The translations under genes and the position numbers were made by a program. This document shows, piece by piece, positions 26,103 to 34,367 of a stretch of 64,000 nt of DNA (its first letter is position 1; every line of letters starts with the position of its first letter). The DNA comes from Devosia salina (GTDB lineage: Bacteria > Pseudomonadota > Alphaproteobacteria > Rhizobiales > Devosiaceae): NCBI RefSeq assembly GCF_019504385.1, contig NZ_CP080590.1, positions 2,646,001 to 2,710,000 on the forward strand, read 5' to 3'. A model generated the notes under the pieces. That model saw only the letters and a program-made list of their open reading frames with translations. It did no database searches and had not been told where the DNA came from.

Positions 26103-27634
26103 CCACCTCACTTCTTGATACTCTGCGCGGCGGGCTTATCGTCTCCTGCCAGCCGGTGGACAATGGTCCGCTCGACTCCATTCCGGCCATTGTGGGTTTC
26201 GCACTGGCCGCCCGGGATGGAGGCGCCAGGGCCCTGCGCATTGAAGGGGCCGACAATGTCGCGGCAGTGGCGAAAGCCTGCGACCTGCCGATCATCGGCA
26301 TCGTCAAGCGCGACCTGTCCACCAGCCCGGTGCGCATCACGCCCTATATTGAGGACGTGGCCGCACTGGCCGCAGCCGGCGCGCATGTTATCGCAGTCGA
26401 TGCGACCTTGCGGGAGCGCCCTGTTGCCGTTGCAGAATTGCTGGCCGCAATCCGTGGCTATGGACGCTTGGCCATGGCCGATCTCTCCACCATCGAGGAA
26501 GCCTACGCCGCCTTCGCCATGGGCTTCGATATCGTGGGCACGACCATGTCCGGCTATACGGGTGGAAGCACTCCAGACGGTCCCGATCTGGCATTCGTCA
26601 CGGCCAGCAAGGCGCTGGGCGGATTTGTTGTCGCGGAGGGGCGATATAACTCACCCTCCTTGGCGGCTGCGGCCATTTTGGCTGGAGCAGATGCCGTTTG
26701 CGCCGGTTCGGCCATTACCCGCACCGAACACGTCACGGGCTGGTTCGCCAAAGCGGTCGCTGATGCCGACCGTCGTCGTGGCGAGACTGTACTCGCCTTC
26801 GATATCGGCGGCACCAAAACGCTCGCAGCCCTTGTTCGCGGCGAGACCGTCATTGATCGCCGCCTTGTGCCTACGCCGCCTGACGTTGGAAGTGCCGGTT
26901 GGTTTGACGCTATCGCAGACATGGCCGCAGACTGGCGCGGCGAGTACCACGTCGCTGGCGTTGCCGCCACCGGACTCGTTCGGGATGGCCTCTGGAATGC
27001 CCTTAACCCCGGCACCCTGGCCATTCCTCCAGACACTTCGCTGTCTGGTGAACTGGCTCGAAGACTGAATTGTCCGATCGTGGCGCGCAATGACGCCCAG
27101 GCGGCTGCCTGGGGCGAGTACCAGTTCGGCGCAGGGCAACAGAGGGACATGGCCTTTGTCACCGTCTCATCGGGGATCGGGGGAGGCCTTGTACTGGGCG
27201 GCAGACTGGTCGAGGGCGCTCGTGGCCTTGCCGGAAGCCTCGGCCAGGTTCAGGGGAGCAAGGGCGATCTCCGACTTGAGGATCTTGCCTCGGGTTTTGC
27301 CATGGCAGCCACAGCAGGCGAGGCGGGCCTGCCTGCGGACACGCGCCTACTCTTCGACGCCGCGAAGGCCGGCAATACCATGGCGGGCAAAATTCTTGAC
27401 CGAGCGGCGGCGCGGATCGCCACTGGCCTGGTCGACCTGCAGAGGCTGGTCGATCCCCAGGCTGTGGTGGTCGGCGGCGGCGTTGGCCTGGCACCCGCAT
27501 TTCAGGCTGCTCTGAACCGATCGCTTGAATTGTTTGACACCGCGCTGCGCCCGCATGTGGTCTTCGCTGCCCTTGGTGCCGATGCTGGTCTCATTGGCAT
27601 TGGGCACCTCGCTCAGCAATCCGACGTCATGTGA
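26099..27634 (+). CDS. nanEK: Fused ManNAc-6-phosphate epimerase / ManNAc kinase
   Basis: 511 residues. The first 225 are NanE: a TIM barrel with the conserved IVKRDL, VIAVDATLRERP, DIVGTTMSGYT and AEGRYNSPS segments. From about residue 230 the protein is a ROK kinase: phosphate loop LAFDIGGTKTLAAL, catalytic region ARNDAQAAAWGEYQFGAG, and SSGIGGGLVL. The ROK zinc motif (GH...CxCGxxGC) is lost; the region reads GLAGSLGQVQGSKGDLRLED. Separate genes in E. coli, fused here, so phosphorylation of ManNAc and conversion to GlcNAc-6-P are carried on one chain. No deacetylase or deaminase genes are in the window. Confidence 0.88.
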   Translation: MTTSLLDTLRGGLIVSCQPVDNGPLDSIPAIVGFALAARDGGARALRIEGADNVAAVAKACDLPIIGIVKRDLSTSPVRITPYIEDVAALAAAGAHVIAVDATLRERPVAVAELLAAIRGYGRLAMADLSTIEEAYAAFAMGFDIVGTTMSGYTGGSTPDGPDLAFVTASKALGGFVVAEGRYNSPSLAAAAILAGADAVCAGSAITRTEHVTGWFAKAVADADRRRGETVLAFDIGGTKTLAALVRGETVIDRRLVPTPPDVGSAGWFDAIADMAADWRGEYHVAGVAATGLVRDGLWNALNPGTLAIPPDTSLSGELARRLNCPIVARNDAQAAAWGEYQFGAGQQRDMAFVTVSSGIGGGLVLGGRLVEGARGLAGSLGQVQGSKGDLRLEDLASGFAMAATAGEAGLPADTRLLFDAAKAGNTMAGKILDRAAARIATGLVDLQRLVDPQAVVVGGGVGLAPAFQAALNRSLELFDTALRPHVVFAALGADAGLIGIGHLAQQSDVM

Positions 27635-27970
27635 TTTGGCAGCAACTACTCTGATTTCGTCTTGGGCATTCCAATCCCATGTGCTGGTGCCTGAGAAATG
27701 ACACAGGCGGTTACCAAGCCGTCTTGGTTCAGATAGGGCGGAAAGCCCCCTGTCTCGAAGTCCGCGCCCGTACCGGACCGACCGATGTCAAGAAGCCAAA
27801 TTGACATTTCGGATGACCGAAATGGGGCGCATCGGGGATGGTCCGAATGTGCTCATCGGAAGAAACGCGATCATGGACTTTCTGACCGTCCGGTTGCCGA
27901 GTTCGAACTGAGGATCGTGGACCGGCGGTGTTCTCCTGCGCGGCCTCACCTGAGGTGGGGCCGCTGATCG
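27635..27970. repeat. Gene-free stretch with the second flanking repeat
   Basis: No convincing gene. 27813-27832 reads ATGACCGAAATGGGGCGCAT, the same-orientation partner of 15539-15558, so the repeat brackets the 12-kb sialic acid cluster. The stretch separates nanEK from the recombinase gene, which points back towards it; an attachment site could lie here but none can be shown. Confidence 0.5.
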
Positions 27971-28603
27971 TCAGACTTCGGTGTGTTCTGCCAGTTCCAG
28001 TGCGTCTTCAACATCGACGCCCATATATCGGACCGTATTCTCGATCTTGGTATGGCCAAGAAGGATCTGCACGGCCCGGAGATTGCCGGTCGCCTTGTAG
28101 ATGAGCGAAGCTTTGGTACGTCGAAGCGAATGCGTGCCATACTCCTCCTTGCGCAGACCGATGGCAGTCACCCACTCGTCTACCAACCGGGCATATTGCC
28201 TGGTGCTCAGATGATCGTTCGGATCCGCTCGGCTGGGAAACGCGAAGTCCTCTACCGAGCCTCCTCGCCTTTCGAGCCACGCCAGCAAACTTGTCCTGGC
28301 GTCTGTTGTGATCTCGAACTGCACCGGTCGACCGGTCTTCTGCTGGATAACCATCGCCCGGGCGCGAATGTCATGACCAGTGACCAGCGTACCGATCTTG
28401 AGTTTGACCAGATCGCAGCCGCGCAGCTTGCTATCGATAGCCAGGTCGAACAGCGCTCGGTCGCGCATGCGACCCTCCCGATCCAGAAAGAACCGGATTG
28501 CCCAGATCTGGCGGACCTTGAGCGCTCGCTTGGCGCCGACTTGCCGACCGGCGTTCCACGCCGGCCGACCTCTGGCGGCGGGGTCATATTGTGAGATACC
28601 CAT
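27971..28603 (-). CDS. Tyrosine recombinase (short integrase)
   Basis: 210 residues, start at ATG 28603 behind AGGAGA. It is essentially the catalytic domain with a brief N-terminal part. The catalytic set is readable: Arg in DSKLRGCDLVKLK, Lys in a VIQQKTGRPVQFE strand, HSLRRTKASLIYK (His-x-x-Arg), the second His in QILLGHTKIENT and the nucleophile Tyr in VRYMGVD. Such short integrases occur on alphaproteobacterial plasmids and islands. Its position where metabolic genes give way to stress and metal genes suggests it marks an island border. Confidence 0.88.
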   Translation of the reverse strand: MGISQYDPAARGRPAWNAGRQVGAKRALKVRQIWAIRFFLDREGRMRDRALFDLAIDSKLRGCDLVKLKIGTLVTGHDIRARAMVIQQKTGRPVQFEITTDARTSLLAWLERRGGSVEDFAFPSRADPNDHLSTRQYARLVDEWVTAIGLRKEEYGTHSLRRTKASLIYKATGNLRAVQILLGHTKIENTVRYMGVDVEDALELAEHTEV

Positions 28604-28926
28604 TTTCATTCTCCTGTGGCCAACATCGGCCAATCGGAGAACGATTAAGGCGAACAGTTCGTCAGCCGGCGCCGTGCAGTCTCGGGAGAACTACCCCCTG
28701 CCGCACAATTCTCCTCGGTAGCGCCTCCAGCGGGGCCGTCTGCGGACTGGCGGCTTTCAGCGGCGCGCTCAGACAAGCGGACTCGGGGTTTGCGGCCTAG
28801 GAGCCGAGATTTCTAGGGCTGGAGCTTAGCCAACGACAACTCGGCGCTTAGTTTGCCAGCGGAGAAGATTGAGGCCCAGGCGCGAAGTAGTACCTGTCCT
28901 GGCCAACTTCTTAACTAGCCGCCTGC
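28604..28926. other. Gene-free stretch between recombinase and ftsH
   Basis: About 320 bp without a credible frame or RNA gene. It contains the recombinase promoter on the minus strand and the 3' side of the ftsH-like gene. I see no clear terminator or attachment-site repeat. Confidence 0.4.
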
Positions 28927-30747
28927 CTAGGCTTCCCGCCTATCCAACATTGCCCTTATTTCCTGCTCATCCAGCGTCTCCTTCACCAGCAACCTGCGGG
29001 CGGTGCGCTCAAGGGCGTCCCGGCGCTCTTTTAATAGCTCCACGGTCCGCTCAAAGGTCTCGTCCACTATGCGGCGCACCTCCTCATCGACATTGGCAGC
29101 AGTTTGATCGGAATATGCTCGCTCTTGGGCACCTTGGTAGGGCTGCCAGGTAGCGAGTAAGGAGCGCTCGTTCTTCTCGAGGACCACATGCCCGAGCTTG
29201 GCGGTCATGCCATATCGGGTGACGATGGCGCGGGCGATATCGGTCACCTTGGCAAGGTCGTCCGCCGCACCGGTGGAAAGATGCTCGAAAACGATCCATT
29301 CGGCGGCGCGCCCGCCGAGAAGAACGACCATCTTGTTTTCCAGTTCCTCGCGCGTCATCAGAAACCTGTCCTCGGTCGGCCGATGAATGGTATAGCCAAG
29401 CGCGCCGATGCCGCGCGGAATGATCGAGACCTTGTGGACCGGATCGACGCCGGGCAGCGCCATGGCCACCAAGGCATGGCCCATCTCGTGATAGGCGACG
29501 ATCTCGCGCTCCCGCGGGTTCAGCAGGCGATTGCGCTTTTCGAGGCCGGCGACGATGCGCTCAACCGCATTATTAAAGTCGTCCATTTCGACCGCGTCGG
29601 CATTGCGGCGCGTGGCGAGCAAGGTGGCCTCGTTGACCAGGTTGGCAAGGTCGGCACCGGTGAAGCCGGGGGTAAGCGCGGCGATCTTGTCCGGCTCTAC
29701 GTCGGCGGCGAGCTTGGCCTTCTTCAGATGCACGTTGAGGATCTGGATGCGACCGTCCTTGTCGGGCCGGTCGACCAGCACCTGTCGGTCGAAGCGCCCG
29801 GCCCGCAACAGCGCAGGATCAAGGATTTCGGGCCGGTTCGTGGCGGCCAACAGCACCAGGCCGGTGGAGGAGTCGAAGCCGTCCAGCTCGACCAAGAGCT
29901 GGTTAAGCGTCTGCTCTTTCTCGTCATGCCCGCCGGTCATTGGGCCGATCCCCCGTGCCCGACCGAGCGCATCGATCTCGTCTATGAAGATAATCGCGGG
30001 AGCCTTCGAATGTGCCTGATCGAAAAGGTCCCGCACCCGCGCTGCACCGACGCCCACGAACATCTCGACGAATTCGGAGCCCGAGATGGAGAAGAAGGCG
30101 ACGCCGGACTCGCCAGCCACGGCCTTGGCCAGGAGGGTCTTGCCGGTGCCTGGAGGGCCGACCAGCAAGATGCCCTTGGGCATGCGGCCGCCGAGCCGGC
30201 CATAGCTCTGCGGATTCTTGAGGAAATCGACGATCTCCTTGAGCTCGTCCTTGGCTTCGTCCACCCCCGCGACGTCCGCGAAGGTGACGCCGGTGTCACT
30301 TTCGACATATACCTTGGCCTTGGACTTGCCGATCTGCATCAGCCCGCCGCCCATGCCCGGTCCCATGCGCTTGAGGATGAAGAGCCAGAGGCCCACCAGC
30401 AGCGCCAGGGGGATGATCCAGGACAACAGATCGCGCAGAAAAGTGCTCTCGATCTGACCGGTGACGACGACGCCATGCCCCGCTAGTTCGCGAGCGAGGT
30501 CCGGCGCGACTCGCGTGGTGATGAACATTGGCCGACCATCCACGGGCGTTGTGAATACGCCCTGGATGAAACGGTCGGACACCGCCACCTGCGCGATCCG
30601 GCCTTCTTCGAGATAAGTCTCGAACTGGCTATAGGGGATCTCGGCGATTTGGGTGGCCATGGTGAAAGCATACTGGAACAGTATCAGCCCGAATAAGGCC
30701 GCCACCCAGTACCAGATATTGAACTGCGTCTTGTTCTTCATGTCCAT
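28927..30747 (-). CDS. ftsH: FtsH-type membrane AAA+ zinc protease (island copy)
   Basis: 606 residues. Two N-terminal helices (about 12-30 and 106-126) flank a periplasmic domain. AAA+ module: Walker A GPPGTGKT 197-204, Walker B IIFIDEID 252-259, second region of homology with NRPEILDPALLRAGRFD. M41 protease: HEMGH at 420-424 and the downstream Asp of the third zinc ligand (GAADDLAKVTDIAR). It degrades misfolded or short-lived proteins at the inner membrane. It is the last gene of a block with degP, hsp20 genes and others, the pattern of stress-tolerance islands, so it is probably an accessory copy to a housekeeping ftsH elsewhere. Confidence 0.93.
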   Translation of the reverse strand: MDMKNKTQFNIWYWVAALFGLILFQYAFTMATQIAEIPYSQFETYLEEGRIAQVAVSDRFIQGVFTTPVDGRPMFITTRVAPDLARELAGHGVVVTGQIESTFLRDLLSWIIPLALLVGLWLFILKRMGPGMGGGLMQIGKSKAKVYVESDTGVTFADVAGVDEAKDELKEIVDFLKNPQSYGRLGGRMPKGILLVGPPGTGKTLLAKAVAGESGVAFFSISGSEFVEMFVGVGAARVRDLFDQAHSKAPAIIFIDEIDALGRARGIGPMTGGHDEKEQTLNQLLVELDGFDSSTGLVLLAATNRPEILDPALLRAGRFDRQVLVDRPDKDGRIQILNVHLKKAKLAADVEPDKIAALTPGFTGADLANLVNEATLLATRRNADAVEMDDFNNAVERIVAGLEKRNRLLNPREREIVAYHEMGHALVAMALPGVDPVHKVSIIPRGIGALGYTIHRPTEDRFLMTREELENKMVVLLGGRAAEWIVFEHLSTGAADDLAKVTDIARAIVTRYGMTAKLGHVVLEKNERSLLATWQPYQGAQERAYSDQTAANVDEEVRRIVDETFERTVELLKERRDALERTARRLLVKETLDEQEIRAMLDRREA

Positions 30748-30762
30748 GGCCGCTCCCGGGGG

Positions 30763-32127
30763 TTATCGGAGCACAAGCAGCAAGGCGCTGCCACCCCGGA
30801 TGACCTCCAGTGCCAGCGTGCGCCGGCCGTCTCCGGTCAACTGCCGCAGATCTTCAGGCGAAGCGACCCGCGTGCGGTTGACGGCGACGATGACATCATC
30901 GGCCTGCAGGCCTGCGCGAGCGGCAGGGCTGCCGGATGCTACGCTTTCGACAAGCACGCCGGCATTGCCCCCCGCGGGCCGCAGCACGGCGCCGTCGAAC
31001 GGGGTGCCGGCTAAGGAGGTCGAGGCGGTGTTCTCGGCCGCGATGGTGACGGTGATTTCGCGCGTCTCGTTGTCGCGCAGCAGCCGAAGCGTCACCTTCT
31101 CGCCCACCGGAGTCAGGCCGATCCGGTTGCGCAAGTCGGTCGAGCTGAGCACGGGACGGTCGTCGACAGCAATCACGACGTCGCCGACCTGCAAGTCGGC
31201 CTGCTCGGCCGGAGAGCCGGGCTCGACATTGGCAATCACGGCGCCGCGCAACCCGCCTAAATTGAAAGCTTCGGCCAGGTCGGGGGTAAGGTCCTGAATG
31301 CCGACCCCGATACGGCCGCGGCGCACCTCGCCATGCTCGGCTAATTGGGTCATGACGGCGACCGCCATGTTGCTGGGCACGGCAAAGCCGATACCGACAT
31401 TACCGCCGGCGGGGCTGAGGATGGCCGTATTGACCCCGGCTAGACGGCCATCCAGGGTGACGAGGGCCCCGCCGGAGTTGCCGGGATTGATCGAGGCGTC
31501 TGTCTGGATAAAATCCTCGTAGCCTTCCGGATTAATGCCGGTTCGGCCCAAGGCGCTGATGATTCCGGAGGTGACGGTCTGACCCAGGCCGAATGGATTG
31601 CCGATGGCCAAGACATAGTCGCCGACCTTGAGCCGGTCGGAATCGCCAATCTCGATGGCCACCAGATTTTCGGCCTCGACGCGAAGCAGGGCTATGTCGG
31701 TCGCCTGGTCGGAGCCGACTAGCTCGGCCCCGAGACGCTGGCCGTCCTTGAGAGTGACGATGATCTCGCGCGCATCCGCCACCACGTGATGGTTGGTAAG
31801 GATGTGGCCTTTGTCGGCGTCGATTATGACGCCGGAGCCGGCGCTCATGCGGGGGCGGGCCTGCGGCGCCTGGGGCAGGGCGAAGAAGCGCCGGAAGAAG
31901 GGATCATTGTAGAGCGGATTGGTGGCGGCGGGCGCCTCGGAAACCACCGCGATATTGACCACGGCGGGCGTCACCTGTTCGAGCAGCGGCGCCAGCGTCG
32001 GCAGTTGTGCGCCGGCTATGCCCTGAACGGGCTGGCCCCGGGCGTTGGCGGGAAGGACGATGATGAGCGCCATGGCGGCAAGGCAGGCCCAGGCCAGGGC
32101 GCGGAACTTTCTCATGGGCCGACACAT
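30763..32127 (-). CDS. degP: DegP/HtrA-type periplasmic serine protease
   Basis: 454 residues; ATG 32127 has GGAG 7 bases upstream. Signal peptide (about 1-30), trypsin-like domain with triad His114 (ILTNHHVV), Asp144 (DQATDIALL) and Ser218 (INPGNSGGAL), then two PDZ domains (IGVGIQDLTPDLAEAF... and a second ending in VIRGGSALLL). It acts on unfolded envelope proteins. It lies 15 bp before ftsH in the same operon, and degP-ftsH-hsp20 grouping matches the transmissible locus of stress tolerance (tLST). Confidence 0.93.
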   Translation of the reverse strand: MCRPMRKFRALAWACLAAMALIIVLPANARGQPVQGIAGAQLPTLAPLLEQVTPAVVNIAVVSEAPAATNPLYNDPFFRRFFALPQAPQARPRMSAGSGVIIDADKGHILTNHHVVADAREIIVTLKDGQRLGAELVGSDQATDIALLRVEAENLVAIEIGDSDRLKVGDYVLAIGNPFGLGQTVTSGIISALGRTGINPEGYEDFIQTDASINPGNSGGALVTLDGRLAGVNTAILSPAGGNVGIGFAVPSNMAVAVMTQLAEHGEVRRGRIGVGIQDLTPDLAEAFNLGGLRGAVIANVEPGSPAEQADLQVGDVVIAVDDRPVLSSTDLRNRIGLTPVGEKVTLRLLRDNETREITVTIAAENTASTSLAGTPFDGAVLRPAGGNAGVLVESVASGSPAARAGLQADDVIVAVNRTRVASPEDLRQLTGDGRRTLALEVIRGGSALLLVLR

Positions 32128-32224
32128 TCACGTGCTCCGTTCGACTGAAATTGATCCTGTTTCCGCCCCGATCGGACGGAGGACAGCCAAAGCGGGCCCG
32201 GCAAGGGCCGGGCCCATCGGGGCG

Positions 32225-32590
32225 TCAGGCCGTGGACAACGGCCGGTTATGGGTGAACCAGAGGCTGAGCCCGGCCAGCGCAGCCACCACCAGGCCGGCC
32301 ACGACATGGACGGTGGTCGCCGCGGTTGCGGCGGCAAAGCCAAGGATCCAGGGCGCCACGACAGCCCAAGCGGCCAAAACGAGATTGGCCCATTCCTCGG
32401 CCTCGTGGAATGCCAGCAGAGCCGCCGCGGCGATGAGGCTCACGCCCGCGCCGTTGATCCACGCGTTCCAGGCAGCATTGGCCTGGTCGGCATAGCCCAG
32501 ATACCAGGGAGAGAACAGCAGGCCTAAACCGGCCACGATAGAAACGATGTTGAGGACCGTCCGGTTATTGGAAGACAAGGATTTCAGCAT
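32225..32590 (-). CDS. SPW-repeat integral membrane protein
   Basis: 121 residues, four hydrophobic helices arranged as two copies of the SPW repeat: GLGLLFSPWYLGYADQ in the first and WAVVAPWILGFAAA in the second, where Ala replaces Ser. Strong RBS (AAAGGAG). Members are found in stress islands and near heat-shock genes; the biochemical role is unknown. It lies between the omega-like gene and degP, about 100 bp from degP, on the same strand. Confidence 0.85.
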   Translation of the reverse strand: MLKSLSSNNRTVLNIVSIVAGLGLLFSPWYLGYADQANAAWNAWINGAGVSLIAAAALLAFHEAEEWANLVLAAWAVVAPWILGFAAATAATTVHVVAGLVVAALAGLSLWFTHNRPLSTA

Positions 32591-32622
32591 TTCTCATTCT
32601 CCTTTCTGTCGGGTTTGCAACA

Positions 32623-32934
32623 TCAATGAAGGGTCTCACTGGTAGGAGACGGCGAAGCGAGGGCAAGGCCGCCGGCATCGTCCTCGCGAAGGGGTGATGG
32701 CGCGGTCAGGGCAAGAGACCGCTGGCCGCGAGAGAGGAAGGGCGCCAGTTCTTCCGGCGCGAAGGCACCCGCTGCGATCTCATTCAGGGCGCATCCGCTG
32801 GTGCTCTCCCCCGGCCGCTCGAGACGGGGTTGGGCGCCCCGGTTGAGTGCCCGGCTCCGCGCCACCGCAGCCAGCGTCAGCGCAAACCGGTCGGGCACGA
32901 TCTTCTGGCAATCGAAGACGACGAGTGGGTCCAT
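32623..32934 (-). CDS. RNA polymerase omega (RpoZ)-like paralogue
   Basis: 103 residues; ATG 32934 with GAGG 8 bases upstream. The N-terminal 70 residues follow the omega pattern: FDCQKIVPDRFALTLAAVAR (compare VxDCxxKVxNRFELVLLAxxRAR in alphaproteobacterial RpoZ), SRALNRGAQP, and CALNEIAAGAFAPEELAPFL (compare VALREIAxxxxxPExL). The C-terminal tail is Ser/Pro/Leu-rich and not conserved. The housekeeping rpoZ normally sits with gmk, spoT or similar genes, so this is a second copy inside the stress block. It starts 8 bp after the NDUFS4-like gene. Whether it joins RNA polymerase is untested. Confidence 0.7.
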   Translation of the reverse strand: MDPLVVFDCQKIVPDRFALTLAAVARSRALNRGAQPRLERPGESTSGCALNEIAAGAFAPEELAPFLSRGQRSLALTAPSPLREDDAGGLALASPSPTSETLH

Positions 32935-32942
32935 GGGGCACC

Positions 32943-33698
32943 TCACGCCGCCTTGCGGTCGGCCAAAGCGTCCTGCCCGGCCGCCACGTCACGTTCAAGC
33001 GCCAGCAGCGCTGCCTCGACCTCTCCCAGGCGCGACGGCCAGCGACTCTCCGGCATGCCTTCGGTGGTCGCCTGGTCCATGAGATATTCGGTCCAGGCCC
33101 AGTTCATCAGGATCGAGCGCTTTGCCTCCAGCGTGAGGCCCGGATCGCGCACCACACCCATCGGCGTCGACCAATTCTTCGGGCCGGAGGGATCGTTGCG
33201 GCCGGCAGCACCATCGAGGGCCTGACCGTAGCTCCCCTGTATGGCCGAAAGGCCGAGTCGGTCGAGCGTGGCGTCGGAAAAGACCTTGCGTGCACGCGCG
33301 CCCCTGGCGGTTTCGTTTGCGCCGGCGGTCTTGTCGGCCTGCTGTGAGTCCGCCGAATGCTGGACAACATAGGTCAGACCCTGCCGTTCGGCATAGCGCA
33401 AGGCTGCCTCCAGGGTCGGGAAGCTCAGCGCCACCTGGGTCAGGGTGTCGCCACCGCCGGTGTAGCCCATGAGAGGTTCAATAACGGGTGTGCTGCGCCG
33501 CTCGAAGACCAGGCGCCAGCCCTGGCTGCGACCCTTTGCTGACGTTGTCGCCGATCGGGACGGCTTGTAGATGCGGGCCACGGCATCGGCCGGAAAGGTC
33601 GGCTGTCTTGCAGGCGCCGGGGCGAGCGTATTGTCGTTGGACGGCATGCCCAGGGGCAAATGCGTGTCTGTCGAACTGAATCTGTCAATCTTCTCCAT
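32943..33698 (-). CDS. NDUFS4-like (ETC complex I subunit region) protein
   Basis: 251 residues; ATG 33698 chosen over an upstream start in the leader of the Hsp20 gene end. Residues about 40-135 match the ETC complex I subunit domain: ARIYKPSRSATTSAKGRSQ, WRLVFERRSTPVIEPLMGY, GGDTLTQVALSFPTLEAALR and YAERQGLTYVVQ. The rest (YLMDQATTEGMPESRWPSRL...) resembles a helical tail found in alphaproteobacterial homologues outside the nuo operon. In this block it might stabilise complex I under heat or oxidative stress, but that is a guess. Upstream neighbour of the omega-like gene. Confidence 0.8.
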   Translation of the reverse strand: MEKIDRFSSTDTHLPLGMPSNDNTLAPAPARQPTFPADAVARIYKPSRSATTSAKGRSQGWRLVFERRSTPVIEPLMGYTGGGDTLTQVALSFPTLEAALRYAERQGLTYVVQHSADSQQADKTAGANETARGARARKVFSDATLDRLGLSAIQGSYGQALDGAAGRNDPSGPKNWSTPMGVVRDPGLTLEAKRSILMNWAWTEYLMDQATTEGMPESRWPSRLGEVEAALLALERDVAAGQDALADRKAA

Positions 33699-33763
33699 CT
33701 TCTTCGCCTTCCTCGGTTTGAAGAATGCGACCGGCGGCGGCAATCGCCGCCGGCCTTGGTTCC

Positions 33764-34273
33764 TTAACTGCGGATGGCAATGCGCTTGACCTGCGATTGT
33801 GCCCTCTCGCTCTTGGGCAGGGTCACGGTGAGCACACCGTTCCGGAAGCGGGCATCGACCTTATCCTGCTCGACCTCGTAACCGAGCGGAATGCGCCGCT
33901 CGAAGCGGCCATAGACGCGCTCGGAGAATTGCCGGTCCTTGTCCTCCGTTTCGGAGCGCTTCTCGCCGCGCAGCGTCAGCACGCCATCGTCGAGCAGGAT
34001 CTCGATATCCTTTTCCTCAAGACCGGGAATTTCGGCCGTGACGGCAATCTCCTTCTCACGGTCGGAGATTTCGACGCTCGGCCACCCTCCGCCGAATGCG
34101 GAAAAACCGCTAAAGGTCGGCAGCCCGGAGCCGAAGCTTCGGAAAGCATCGTCAAACAGCCGATTCACCTCGCGATGCAGCGATAGGAAGGGGTCGCGGT
34201 CGTTCTCGTGGAAAATGCTGGGTGCGGGGTTCGTATTGGGGCGGCCCCACGGGATCAAGTCACGTACATTCAT
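33764..34273 (-). CDS. Hsp20 family small heat-shock protein (class A/HspC type)
   Basis: 169 residues. Alpha-crystallin domain: WPSVEISDREKEIAVTAEIP, GLEEKDIEILLDDGVLTLRG, GRFERRIPLGYEVEQDKVDA and the C-terminal IxI-type tail (VKRIAIRS). An aromatic N-terminal arm (SFGSGLPTFSGFSAFGGGW) precedes it. RBS AAAGGAGAG is strong. It holds unfolding proteins in an ATP-independent way. It is the second Hsp20 gene of the operon, separated from the first by about 95 bp containing a hairpin. Confidence 0.92.
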   Translation of the reverse strand: MNVRDLIPWGRPNTNPAPSIFHENDRDPFLSLHREVNRLFDDAFRSFGSGLPTFSGFSAFGGGWPSVEISDREKEIAVTAEIPGLEEKDIEILLDDGVLTLRGEKRSETEDKDRQFSERVYGRFERRIPLGYEVEQDKVDARFRNGVLTVTLPKSERAQSQVKRIAIRS

Positions 34274-34318
34274 GGTTTCTCTCCTTTCTGTTCATTTGGC
34301 TGGCAAAGCCATCCCGGC

Positions 34319-34335
34319 GCCGGACCAGGTCCGGC
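34319..34335 (-). other. Inverted repeat between the two hsp20 genes
   Basis: GCCGGACC-A-GGTCCGGC, 8-bp perfect arms around one base, folds as a 6-bp stem with a 5-base loop in RNA. It may attenuate read-through or stabilise the upstream message. Confidence 0.4.
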
Positions 34336-34367
34336 ACCATGCGCTCGTCGGCGCTTCGGGGAAGGCT

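Noticed and set aside
27785..27967. A 60-codon plus-strand frame across the flanking repeat after nanEK.
   Set aside because: No RBS, odd composition, and the repeat sequence within it is also found in non-coding DNA in other phases.
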